Source: Bacteroidota bacterium
GTDB taxonomy: Bacteria; Bacteroidota; Bacteroidia; AKYH767-A; 2013-40CM-41-45
Direction of reading: 5' to 3'
Length of the DNA: 64,000 nucleotides
NCBI GenBank assembly: GCA_016711505.1
Contig: JADJSV010000011.1
Span: forward strand, 14,987-78,986
Part shown: in pieces, positions 56,601 through 63,988 of the stretch
Position numbering within the stretch: the stretch's first letter is position 1
How the letters are laid out: each line of letters opens with the position of its first letter
Notes under the pieces: generated by a model
What the model was told of the DNA's origin: nothing
The model's database searches: none
Seen by the model: only the letters and a program-made list of their open reading frames with translations
Position numbers and translations under genes: made by a program

Positions 56601-57227
56601 TATTTTGAAACACGCGTGTATGACCTGACAGGAATGACAAATTCTTATCTGACATTTGATGTAGCTCACGCACCGTATTCTGCCAACTTTATTGACGGCT
56701 TGCGTGTAGATGTATCAACAAATTGCGGAGCTGATTTCATACCTACAGGATATATTAAAGATGGTTTAACGCTTGGTACAATTGGCGGATATAATACGGA
56801 TTCAGGTTGGGAACCAATAGATGCATCAGAATGGAGAAATGATTCTGTTGATCTGTCTGCATTTGCAGGTCAACAAGTAATTCTTCGCTTTGCAAGTATT
56901 AATGGTTATGGGAATGGTCTTTATATTGATAACATTAATGTTGCAAATCTACCCGTTGGTGTGAATGAGAATACAAAGAACACTGCAGTTACTATTTATC
57001 CGAATCCTGCTAAAGAGATGTTCAACATCTATTGCCTGGATGCATCGAATGAAGAAGTGACAGTGAATCTTTTTGATGCAATGGGACGATCTATCAAAAC
57101 GGTGCGAAACAATTTCACACAGAACAATAATCTCGAAATGCGTTTGAGCGGTGTTGCTAAAGGAATTTATACTGTTGAATTAAATTCAAGTCAGATGAAT
57201 AGTCGGGTTAAGGTAGTGGTGAATTGA
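53628..57227 (+). CDS. Secreted S8 (subtilisin-like) serine protease with T9SS sorting domain
   Basis: Large exported protease of 1199 residues. Signal peptide MKRICALVLFAFGFLFASA, then a propeptide-like region (about 25-215). The S8 domain spans about 220-515 with Asp245 (VAVADDGSISHID), His270 (GGTHGDMTSGI), the oxyanion Asn in FIFSAGNNNS and Ser439 (GGGTSAASPGVAGISA), all intact. Beta-sandwich and fibronectin-like modules follow (PNGAEGFVAGEEEILRWD near 645), then a MAM-like segment near 1010-1110 and the sorting domain (VTIYPNPAKEMFNIY, GVAKGIYTVELN). Expected to be secreted and surface-attached, degrading proteins. No partner genes nearby. Confidence 0.93.
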   Translation: MKRICALVLFAFGFLFASAQQVNKNYSILFKSGVVQLQPNADAFSTNDDLNQFPVFNQRIYALLQFNNVPTIEQRQIIEASGIHLLDYIPHFAFYASLPSDFNPGILASLDVRSLSVIEATYKLSQELRNNSIPPHAIKQEGTVDVNVLYFNDVTREIAIKELISNGANVIKTPENLKTITIRINNNEIEKFSELPFVEYMETIAPDPTPDDTKGRSLHRSNVINSEQTNGLHYNGSGVHVAVADDGSISHIDFKGRWTDHTNTAQGGTHGDMTSGICVGAGNLDPTITGMATGAHLHEFSISGYPQIVDAISNYNIDSIVLVSTSYSQGCNEYTSDSQFGDELIYDNPQLEFIFSAGNNNSSDCGYGAGDQWGNITGGYKSGKNVIACANVNANDLIAGSSSRGPASDGRVKPDIAANGTDQMSTDENNTYQVGGGTSAASPGVAGISAQLCQAYKEMNSGQEINTALLKATLLNTASELGNPGPDYIFGWGRVNAMRAYDLLAGNNFIFDSVSQGQAKTFNLTIPANTSLAKVMVYWHDYEGNPSASKALVNDLNISMTDLSSTNYLPLILDPTPDEITLNNFAVQGVDTLNNAEQIQIENPAAGTYSLTVDGFEVPQGVQKFYVVWDMIEDGIKLTYPNGAEGFVAGEEEILRWDDASQSTQSYTAEYSTNNGTSWNTISTNIPYTNRQATFSVPFVSTDQVLIRISRGSQSDVSDNSFSIFSEITNLSVTYECPDSLRLEWTPVSGAVAYEVSMLGNMYMDSVATSTNPFVTIYGTVPNVDKWFSVRAIGVNGGKGRRVTAISKPAGVFNCPLAFDNEMVNLVSPVSGSYRDCPSNGSVDVTIHFRSLSINPVSNFPVNYRLNTGSIVTEIFTGTLNIFDTASHTFSVPVSLLATGSYQLAAWISLPGDMNNYNDSVFAEINVIDGNIGFPPLTEDLETSFPPFGFLIVNPDSEITWVSRNVTGVSSFSTTAAYLDNFSYNSPGEEDYFETRVYDLTGMTNSYLTFDVAHAPYSANFIDGLRVDVSTNCGADFIPTGYIKDGLTLGTIGGYNTDSGWEPIDASEWRNDSVDLSAFAGQQVILRFASINGYGNGLYIDNINVANLPVGVNENTKNTAVTIYPNPAKEMFNIYCLDASNEEVTVNLFDAMGRSIKTVRNNFTQNNNLEMRLSGVAKGIYTVELNSSQMNSRVKVVVN

Positions 57228-57257
57228 ATAAAAGCAATCTGCGGAATCTGCAAAATG

Positions 57258-57446
57258 TGCGGGAAAGAATTCTCTGTGTTTTTTCTCCCGCAGAATTGCG
57301 CAGAGTACGCAGAAAATCCGCAGAGATCTCTGCGAGATTATATTTCAATGATGAATTATATAAAAGAAAATATTCTGAAAAATGAGTTCTAATTCCGCAG
57401 GAATTTCTGCGGATTTTCTGCGTACTCTGCGCAATTCTGCGGGAAA
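57258..57446 (-). repeat. CGCAGA nested inverted-repeat element, copy 2
   Basis: A 189-bp element homologous to 20492-20679. The terminal arms are the same (CGCAGA words 9-11 bp apart, outer ends CTCCCGCAGA and TCTGCGGGAAA). The interior is inverted relative to copy 1: here ATCTCTGCGAGAT is on the left and AATTCCGCAGGAATT on the right. The small left stem-loop is also in the opposite orientation. Confidence 0.8.
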
Positions 57447-57692
57447 TTAATCCCTTCTGAAATCGAAGAAAAAACCTTTCCAGACTAGCCCCGGGCGCAA
57501 TGAGCTCCTGCGAATGGAGCACGGGACTGAAGGTGAATACGGAGCAATGTCCTATCGCTCCAAAAACTATTTTTTATGACCAAACTCATAGATTATTCTG
57601 TGGGCCTCTAAGTTCTTAGAAGTTAAGGCGCTGCGTTTATTTTCGCCGTGCTAATTTCTACCCTTCACTTACTACTTACTCAAAAAAAAACC
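57447..57692. other. Intergenic region before the sdh promoter, no gene seen
   Basis: About 245 bp. It has a short imperfect hairpin around GAGCTCCTGCGAATGGAGC (near 57500) with CCCCGGGC nearby, and the rest is AT-rich. No open frame is supported. Confidence 0.5.
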
Positions 57693-57723
57693 TTTGAAAA
57701 ACCACTGCCCGCATATACATTTG
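57693..57723 (+). promoter_or_regulatory. Bacteroidota promoter (TTTG-N19-TACATTTG) of sdhC
   Basis: TTTG at 57693-57696 and TACATTTG at 57716-57723 with 19 bp between give a full consensus match. The sdhC ATG is 83 bp downstream, leaving a substantial leader for the sdh operon. Confidence 0.8.
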
Positions 57724-57806
57724 TCCGACCTAAACCAAAGCTGTGTTTAATTGTTCCAATTACAGAAACCGCCTTCCACAGCTAATTTCGAAGAAAAATA
57801 CACCTT

Positions 57807-58490
57807 ATGATTTCATCCCTTAAAATATTCTACACTTCAGTTGGCCGGAAAATGGTGATGGCCCTGACCGGCTTATTTCTTTGCCTTTTTTTACTGGAAC
57901 ATTTGTATGGTAACTTGTTGTTATACAAGCTGGATGGTGGTGAAGCCTTCAATGAATTCTCCCATTTTATGGCTGGAAATATGATAATCCGAACTATCGA
58001 AATTGGACTTTTTGCCGGAATACTGATTCATGCAATCGATGGCTTGTTCCTGACTTTCTCCAATAAAAAAGCTCGTCCGGTTGGTTATGCTGTGAACCAT
58101 CAGTCGAAAAACAGTTCTTGGTTCAGCAGAAATATGGGATTAACAGGATCTATAATTTTCGTTTTTCTGATCATTCATATCCGCACTTTCTTTGTTCCAC
58201 ACCGTATCGGTACTCCTGAAAATGCAATGTCGTATGATGTTGCTTATGCATTTCAAACGAACTGGTATGCGGCATTGTATCTTGTTGCAATGGTAATTCT
58301 GGGATTTCATTTGAATCATGGATTTCAATCTGCATTCCAGACGATGGGCTGGAATAATCATAAGTTCAGTAAAACAATTAAATCTGTCGGAACCATCTAT
58401 GCATTAATTATGATGATCGGTTTCGCTTCTTTCCCTGTGATTTTCTACTTCGATCTTTTCGGAGCAGCAACAAATATGGGTGTTAAATAA
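57807..58490 (+). CDS. sdhC: Succinate dehydrogenase / fumarate reductase cytochrome b subunit
   Basis: Di-haem membrane anchor of a B-type complex II, 227 residues. Five transmembrane helices can be seen, with candidate haem-ligand histidines in LLEHLYGN (His32), LIHAIDGLF, LIIHIRTFF and LGFHLNHGF. It binds quinone and passes electrons from the iron-sulfur subunit. One anchor protein rather than separate SdhC and SdhD is usual in Bacteroidota. sdhA follows after 39 bp, and sdhB after that. A promoter lies upstream at 57693. Confidence 0.93.
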   Translation: MISSLKIFYTSVGRKMVMALTGLFLCLFLLEHLYGNLLLYKLDGGEAFNEFSHFMAGNMIIRTIEIGLFAGILIHAIDGLFLTFSNKKARPVGYAVNHQSKNSSWFSRNMGLTGSIIFVFLIIHIRTFFVPHRIGTPENAMSYDVAYAFQTNWYAALYLVAMVILGFHLNHGFQSAFQTMGWNNHKFSKTIKSVGTIYALIMMIGFASFPVIFYFDLFGAATNMGVK

Positions 58491-58529
58491 TCAGTAGTTT
58501 TTAGGTCGATAAAAAAGATCATCACCATT

Positions 58530-60444
58530 ATGAGCAAATTAAATTCCAGAATACCGGCGGGAACACTCGATAAAAAGTGGACAGATTACAAATCAAAAGT
58601 ACGTCTTGTCAATCCTGCTAATAAACGCAAACTTGAAATTATCGTTGTCGGTTCCGGTCTTGCCGGAGGTGCAGCAGCAGCAAGTCTTGCTGAGATGGGT
58701 TACAGCGTAAAATGTTTTTGTTTTCAGGATAGTCCGCGTCGTGCACATAGTATCGCTGCACAAGGTGGAATCAATGCTGCAAAGAATTATAAAAACGATG
58801 GCGATAGTGTTTATCGTTTATTTTATGATACAGTAAAAGGCGGTGACTATCGTGCGCGTGAAGCGAACGTTCATCGCTTAGCAGAGATCAGTACTGCGAT
58901 CATTGATCAGTGTGTTGCGCAAGGTGTGCCTTTCGCCCGTGAATATGGCGGCTTGCTTGATAACCGTTCTTTCGGTGGTGTTCAGGTGTCGCGAACTTTT
59001 TATGCACGCGGACAAACAGGACAACAACTTTTGTTAGGAGCGTATAGTGCAATGTCACGTCAGATCGCAAAAGGAAATCTGAAAATGTATAACCGTCATG
59101 AGATGGTTGAAGTAGTGAAGATCGATGGGAAAGCCACGTGGCATCATTGCAAGAAATTTAGTAACAGGTGAAGTAGAACGTCATTTCGGTCATGCTGTAA
59201 TTCTTGCAAGTGGTGGTTATGGAAACGTATTTTATCTTTCTACAAATGCCATGGGCAGTAATGTTACTGCTATATGGAAAGCATATAAACAAGGTGCATA
59301 TTTTGGTAATCCTTGTTTCACACAAATTCATCCGACATGTATTCCGGTTTCCGGTGATTATCAATCGAAGCTTACGCTGATGAGTGAAAGTTTACGTAAT
59401 GATGGTCGTGTCTGGGTGCCTGCAGCAAAAGGCGATAAGCGTAAGCCTGAAGAAATTCCTGATACGGAAAGAGATTATTACTTAGAGCGTCGTTATCCTG
59501 CATTCGGAAATTTAGTTCCGCGTGATGTGGCATCGCGTGCTGCTAAACAAGCATGTGATGAAGGAAGAGGAGTTGGTCCGAGCGGATTAGCAGTATATCT
59601 TGATTTCCGCGATGCAATTATTCGTTTGGGAAAAGATGTGATCAGCGAGCGTTATGGAAATCTTTTCGAAATGTATGAGAAGATCACCGGTGACGATCCT
59701 TACAAAACACCAATGAGAATTTATCCGGCAGTTCACTATACAATGGGTGGATTGTGGGTCGATTATAATTTAATGACAACAGTACCGGGATTGTTTGCTT
59801 TAGGAGAATGTAATTTTTCTGATCATGGTGCGAATCGTTTAGGAGCATCTGCTTTGATGCAGGGATTGGCTGATGGATATTTTGTAATTCCATACACTAT
59901 CGGTGATTATCTTGCTGATGAAATCAGAAATCCTGCTACACCAACTTCACATCCTGCATTTGAAGAAGCAGAAAAAAGTGTGAACGAAAGAATAGCAAAA
60001 CTTAAATCGATCAACGGGAAACAAACTGTTGAAGATCTACATAAGAAACTTGGTAAGATCATGTGGGATTACTGCGGAATGGCGCGTAATGCTGAAGGTC
60101 TGAACAAAGCATTGGGAATGATCAGAGATCTTAAAAAAGAATTCTGGTCAGATGTAAAAATTCCCGGTGATATAAATGAATTCAATCCTGAGTTAGACAA
60201 AGCCGGCCGCGTTGCCGACTTCATTGAGTTAGGAGAGTTAATGGTAACAGATGCATTGATGCGTGCCGAATCATGCGGCGGTCACTTCCGTGAAGAGTCA
60301 CAGACAGAAGACGGCGAAGCAAAACGCGACGACGAAAAATTCGCTTTCGTCGCAGCATGGGAGTTTGCCGGCGAAGGAAGCCCTGCTGTATTGAACAAAG
60401 AGGAGTTGATTTTTGAAGAAGTGCATCCGACACAACGTTCTTGA
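58530..60444 (+). CDS. sdhA: Succinate dehydrogenase flavoprotein subunit, interrupted by a frameshift
   Basis: Catalytic subunit oxidising succinate to fumarate, 637 residues when joined. The FAD fold begins VVGSGLAGGAAAASLAEMG. SPRRAHSIAAQGG holds the His that binds FAD covalently. Later segments include FTQIHPTCIPVSGDY, YPAVHYTMGGLWVDY, and GANRLGASALMQGLADG. The first frame ends at TGA 59169-59171 and the second runs 59125-60444. One extra base at about 59133-59136 (GCCACG instead of GCACG or GCCCG) explains the break, and removing it gives IDGKARGIIARNLV. As the rest is perfectly conserved, a sequence error is more likely than a real mutation. Confidence 0.92.
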
Positions 60445-60470
60445 AGTGGTGGGGTTGTAAGGTGTTAAAA

Positions 60471-60556
60471 AGGGAAAAAGGAAGAGGGGGGTGTTTGGGG
60501 GAATTCGCTGGGGGGAGGGTGGGAGTTGGATGGGGAAGAGAAGGGGGGGGGGGGGG
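60471..60556 (+). other. G-rich tract ending in G14
   Basis: Between sdhA and sdhB the plus strand has repeated G runs (GGGGGG, GGGGG, GGGGGGAGGGTGGG) and then fourteen G at 60543-60556. Such a tract could form a G-quadruplex on the RNA or non-template strand, or it may be a poly-G sequencing artefact. It differs sharply from the AT-rich surroundings. Confidence 0.75.
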
Positions 60557-60684
60557 AATGTTGAATTATTGAATTTAGTAATAAAGATTAAAAAAAATGA
60601 TACAATCATTGATTCAAAATATTCAAATGAGAATCAATGATAAATAATTAAATTGGAATTGATAGAGGTAGAATAGACGAATAT

Positions 60685-60734
60685 TGCTACTCACCACTCA
60701 CCACTCACCACTTACCACTTACCACTTACCAAGA
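60685..60734. repeat. CACTTACC/CACTCACC repeat before sdhB
   Basis: Degenerate tandem units CACCACTCACC and CACTTAC run directly into the sdhB start codon. The same motif family precedes nrdA (47313-47372). Confidence 0.65.
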
Positions 60735-61490
60735 ATGGAAACTATAAACCTCAAATTAAAAATCTGGCGACAAAAAAACAACACCGCATCCGGTCGCTTT
60801 GAAATATACGATATGCCGGATGTAAGTACGCACATGTCGTTTCTGGAAATGCTGGATGTGTTGAACGACCGGTTGATCAGAGACGGGAAAGAGCCTGTGG
60901 CTTTTGATCATGATTGTCGTGAAGGGATTTGTGGGATGTGTAGTATGTATATCAACGGACGTGCACATGGACCAATGCGTGGCACAACTACTTGTCAGTT
61001 GCACATGCGTCATTTTCACGAAGGTGAAACGATTACGATCGAACCATGGCGTGCGGCTGCATTTCCTGTTATCAAGGATCTTGTAGTTGACCGTACATCT
61101 TTTGAAAATATTATTCAGGCAGGTGGATATATTTCTGTAAATACCGGTAATGCACCGGATGCAAACAGTATTCCAATCGAGAAATCGAAATCAGATGAAG
61201 CGTTTGATGCAGCAGCATGTATCGGTTGCGGAGCTTGCGTTGCAAGTTGCAAAAATGCGTCTGCTATGCTTTTCCTTTCAGCGAAAGTTTCTCAGCTTGC
61301 CTTACTTCCACAAGGTGATCCTGAACGGCGGGAGCGTGTATTGAACATGGTTAAAACACATGATGAAGCCGGTTTTGGTAATTGCACAAATACAGGTGCA
61401 TGTGAAGCAGAATGTCCGAAAGGAATTTCTATTTCGCATATTGCCAGATTGAATCGCGAGTATTTGAGAGCGGGGGTTTCGAAAGAGTAG
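60735..61490 (+). CDS. sdhB: Succinate dehydrogenase iron-sulfur subunit
   Basis: Electron-transfer subunit of complex II, 251 residues. The [2Fe-2S] site is in CREGICGMCSMYINGRAHG with a fourth Cys in TTTCQLH. The [4Fe-4S] site is CIGCGACVASC, and the [3Fe-4S] site is CTNTGACEAECPKG. I use ATG 60735 (METINLKLKIW); the longer frame from 60684 is encoded by the repeat in front of it. The gene follows sdhA by 290 bp that contain the G-rich tract. It ends at a strong terminator. Confidence 0.95.
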   Translation: METINLKLKIWRQKNNTASGRFEIYDMPDVSTHMSFLEMLDVLNDRLIRDGKEPVAFDHDCREGICGMCSMYINGRAHGPMRGTTTCQLHMRHFHEGETITIEPWRAAAFPVIKDLVVDRTSFENIIQAGGYISVNTGNAPDANSIPIEKSKSDEAFDAAACIGCGACVASCKNASAMLFLSAKVSQLALLPQGDPERRERVLNMVKTHDEAGFGNCTNTGACEAECPKGISISHIARLNREYLRAGVSKE

Positions 61491-61514
61491 TTACAATTTA
61501 ATAGTATAAAGTGT

Positions 61515-61558
61515 AAAAGGGGTTTAAGGTGTTTCGGTACGCTTTAAACCCCTTTTGC
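61515..61558 (+). terminator. Terminator of the sdh genes
   Basis: AAAAGGGGTTTAA (61515-61527) pairs perfectly with TTAAACCCCTTTT (61544-61556). The stem base gives A- and T-tracts, so it may act in both directions. Confidence 0.85.
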
Positions 61559-61704
61559 TTTCTGTAGGAAAGTATGGATAATTTATAAATCTATTTCTGG
61601 GCTTTCTAAAGAAAATAATATTTTTTTATCGTTGCTATGAATAACATTATGATTACTATTTAATTGCGATGAAAATTATTTTCTTCAAAAATCAGCATCG
61701 GCGT

Positions 61705-62650
61705 TTCCACAGGCCTACGGGGCTACCCCGGATTTTTTCTATAAACAGGTCGCCCCTATGGGGCTTTGCTGTTAACATGAGCTTGGGCTAATTGTATTGC
61801 ACGATTTTTTTCTACAAACAGGTCGCCCCTATGGGGCTTTGCTGTTAACATAAGCTTGGGCTAATTGTATTGCACGATTTTTTTCTACAAACAGGTCGCC
61901 CCTATGGGGCTTTGCTGTTAACATGAGCTTGGGCTAATTGTAATTGCACGATTTTTTTTCTACAAACAGGTCGCCCCTACGGGCTTTGCTGTTAACATAA
62001 GCTTGGGCTAATTGTATTGCGTTTTTCTCAAACATGTCCCTGCACAAACAGGTCGCCCCTATGGGGCTTTGCTGTTAACATGAGCTTGGGCTAATTGTAA
62101 TTGCACGATTTTTTTTCTACAAACATGTCGCCTGCTACAAACAGGTCGCCCCTATGGGGCTTTGCTGTTAACATGAGCTTGGGCTAATTGTATTGCACGA
62201 TTTTTTTTTCTACAAACAGGTCGCCCCTATGGGGCTTTGCTGTTAACATGAGCTTGGGCTAATTGTAATTGCACGATTTTTTTTTCTACAAACAGGTCGC
62301 CCCTACGGGGCTATGCTGTTAACTTAAGCTTGGGCTAATTGTAATTGCACGATTTTTTTTTACAAACATGTCGCCTGCTACAAACAGGTCGCCCCTATGG
62401 GGCTTTGCTGTTAACATGAGCTTGGGCTAATTGTATTGCACGATTTTTTTTTCTACAAACATGTCGCCCCTATGGGGCTTTGCAGTTAACATAAGCTTGG
62501 GATAATTGTATTGCACGATTTTTTTTTTACAAACTGAATCACCCTTCTGTGGCTATTCTGACAATGCATATAATAGCCCCGTAGGGGCGGCCTGTTTGTA
62601 GAAATGAATCGATAGCTAGAACCTAAGCCCCGTAGGGGCGACCTGTGAAT
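61705..62650 (+). repeat. REP-like tandem array 3, about 73-bp unit, ten copies plus reversed copies
   Basis: The heads GTCGCCCCTATGGGGC or GCCCCTACGGGGC (5-bp stem, 3-nt loop) begin near 61751, 61824, 61897, 61972, 62054, 62147, 62222, 62298, 62390 and 62465, spaced 73-93 bp. Tails read TTTGCTGTTAACATGAGC, then GGGCTAATTGTA, a poly-T run and CTACAAACAG. Spacing changes come from T-run length and short CATGTCGCCTGCTACAAA insertions. Two reversed heads lie at about 62576 and 62628. The array stands 105 bp from a Y1 transposase gene and fills the whole gap after sdhB. Confidence 0.92.
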
Positions 62651-62754
62651 TGCCGCACCGGTAAATGAAACGAATCACGATAGCAATTAAAAAATTGTTT
62701 TGCAATTAATAATAAGAAAACACAAACAAACAAATTGATCGTGTCCTGCATTTT

Positions 62755-63216
62755 TTAATCTATCCATTCAAATAAATATCTTTCCTCATATTCTACCTCA
62801 AATTTTTTAAGAAGAGAAAGATACTCGTTCTTAAAAGTCATCTTCTTATGATGTTCCTCTTGATTGAGAATGTACTTTACAACGCGATCAATTTGACTTT
62901 TAGAATATGAGAATTCACCAAAGCCGGATTGCCAATTGAATTTTGTGTTCAACCAATTTTTTTCATTTATGAATTTCGATGAGCCAGCTTTAATGTCTCT
63001 CATGAAATCTGAATGCGATAATTGCGGCTTCATCCCTGCAAAAAGATGTAAATGATCAGGCATAGCGAAAATCGCCAGCATTTTCTGATCGAGCCTTTCA
63101 ACGATTCCTGAAATATACTTGTGTAATTCTTCTCGATGACAAGGTGGGATTAAACTTCGTCGTCCTTGAACTGCGAAAACAAATTGTATATAGACTTCTG
63201 AATATGTGTTTGCCAT
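62755..63216 (-). CDS. IS200/IS605-type Y1 (HUH) transposase, RAYT-like
   Basis: Single-strand DNA transposase of 153 residues. The HUH motif is His55-Leu-His57 in MPDHLHLFAG. The Y-x3-Q catalytic pattern is in VVKYILNQEEHH (Tyr115, Gln119). WQSGFGEFSYSKSQID is typical of the Bacteroidota branch. I use ATG 63216 rather than TTG 63222. No tnpB is nearby and no typical IS200 end is obvious. The adjacent array of GC-rich palindromes suggests a REP-associated tyrosine transposase acting on those hairpins; an ordinary IS200-type element is the alternative. The gene is intact. Confidence 0.9.
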   Translation of the reverse strand: MANTYSEVYIQFVFAVQGRRSLIPPCHREELHKYISGIVERLDQKMLAIFAMPDHLHLFAGMKPQLSHSDFMRDIKAGSSKFINEKNWLNTKFNWQSGFGEFSYSKSQIDRVVKYILNQEEHHKKMTFKNEYLSLLKKFEVEYEERYLFEWID

Positions 63217-63330
63217 TTTCAATTGGATTAAATTGTTGGGACAATATTAATCTGAAAAAATGAAAAACACTCTCTCATATATGCGGAGAATATGAGTGAT
63301 TAAATTTTGTATTCCTACGAATCATCTAAA

Positions 63331-63362
63331 CAAAAAAATCCGGAAGGATTAACCAACCGGAT
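63331..63362 (-). terminator. Intrinsic terminator (minus strand)
   Basis: On the minus strand ATCCGG pairs with CCGGAT around a 13-nt loop, followed by seven T. It lies 27 bp past the TAA at 63391-63389, which is the expected end of the DUF3109 reading frame, rather than right behind the TGA now seen at 63460-63458. Confidence 0.85.
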
Positions 63363-63457
63363 CTTCTATATATCGTTTTTAAAATGATTTACTTCATTGT
63401 TTTTTTCATTGCTTTCACTTCATCAATTCTTGAAGCCGCAATCTCTAACTGTTTGTA

Positions 63458-63988
63458 TCATTCCTTTCCGTATTTCCTGGTCAATGAATCTTTCAAAAAT
63501 TTATATACAGGAACTTTTAAACTGTCACCTAATTTGCAGGCTGCTTTGCAGATAGACCATTTGTCATAATTCAATGCTTCTAAACCATTCCGTTGTTTGG
63601 TGATTCGGATAGGGTAGAGGTGGCAGCTGATCGGTTTTTTCCATTTTACTTTTCCTTCGTAGTAGGCTTTTTCAATTGCGCATTTTGCAACACCGGCTTC
63701 ATCGAAAAATGTATAGGCGCACTCTTTTCCTTTGATCAACGGTGTTACCCATTCTTTCTTTTCGTACAATAAATATTTGCCTTGCTTTTCTACAGCTTCA
63801 ATTCCTGCAGGTGTCATGTAAGGTTTAACTTTGTCATAGACCTTATCAAGCTGCTCTAGTTCGTCGTCTTCCAAAGGAGCACCATAATCGCCTTTTACAC
63901 AACATGCGCCTTTGCAGGCATTCAAATCACATACAAAATGTTTTTCGAGTACTTCGTCGGTTATCAGGGTGTTGTCGATTACTAGCAT
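63458..63988 (-). CDS. DUF3109 family protein, probably cut short by a TGA
   Basis: Cytoplasmic cysteine-rich protein of 176 residues of unknown function. The conserved cysteines lie in HFVCDLNACKGACCVKGD, GKECAYTFFDEAGVAKCAI, KKPISCHLYPIRI and KWSICKAACKLGD, the pattern of DUF3109, which likely binds a metal or iron-sulfur cluster. After KYGKE the TGA is followed in frame by YKQLEIAASRIDEVKAMKK and a TAA at 63391-63389. Relatives have Trp at this place (KYGEEW-type), so TGG to TGA is suspected, and the native protein would be 199 residues. ATG 63988 is near the window edge. Confidence 0.85.
   Translation of the reverse strand: MLVIDNTLITDEVLEKHFVCDLNACKGACCVKGDYGAPLEDDELEQLDKVYDKVKPYMTPAGIEAVEKQGKYLLYEKKEWVTPLIKGKECAYTFFDEAGVAKCAIEKAYYEGKVKWKKPISCHLYPIRITKQRNGLEALNYDKWSICKAACKLGDSLKVPVYKFLKDSLTRKYGKE

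Noticed and set aside
61705..62650. Array 3 as a rho-independent terminator cluster only
   Set aside because: The sdh operon already has a strong terminator at 61515, and ten near-identical units with long conserved tails are not needed for termination.
52693..63460. TGA read as tryptophan (altered genetic code)
   Set aside because: Many genes end correctly at TGA (for example the histidine kinase, the B12-binding protein and the flippase overlapping dut), so only isolated errors or mutations explain the in-frame TGA codons.
63384..63569. 61-codon frame opposite the DUF3109 end
   Set aside because: Antisense shadow of the DUF3109 C-terminus and its lost extension.
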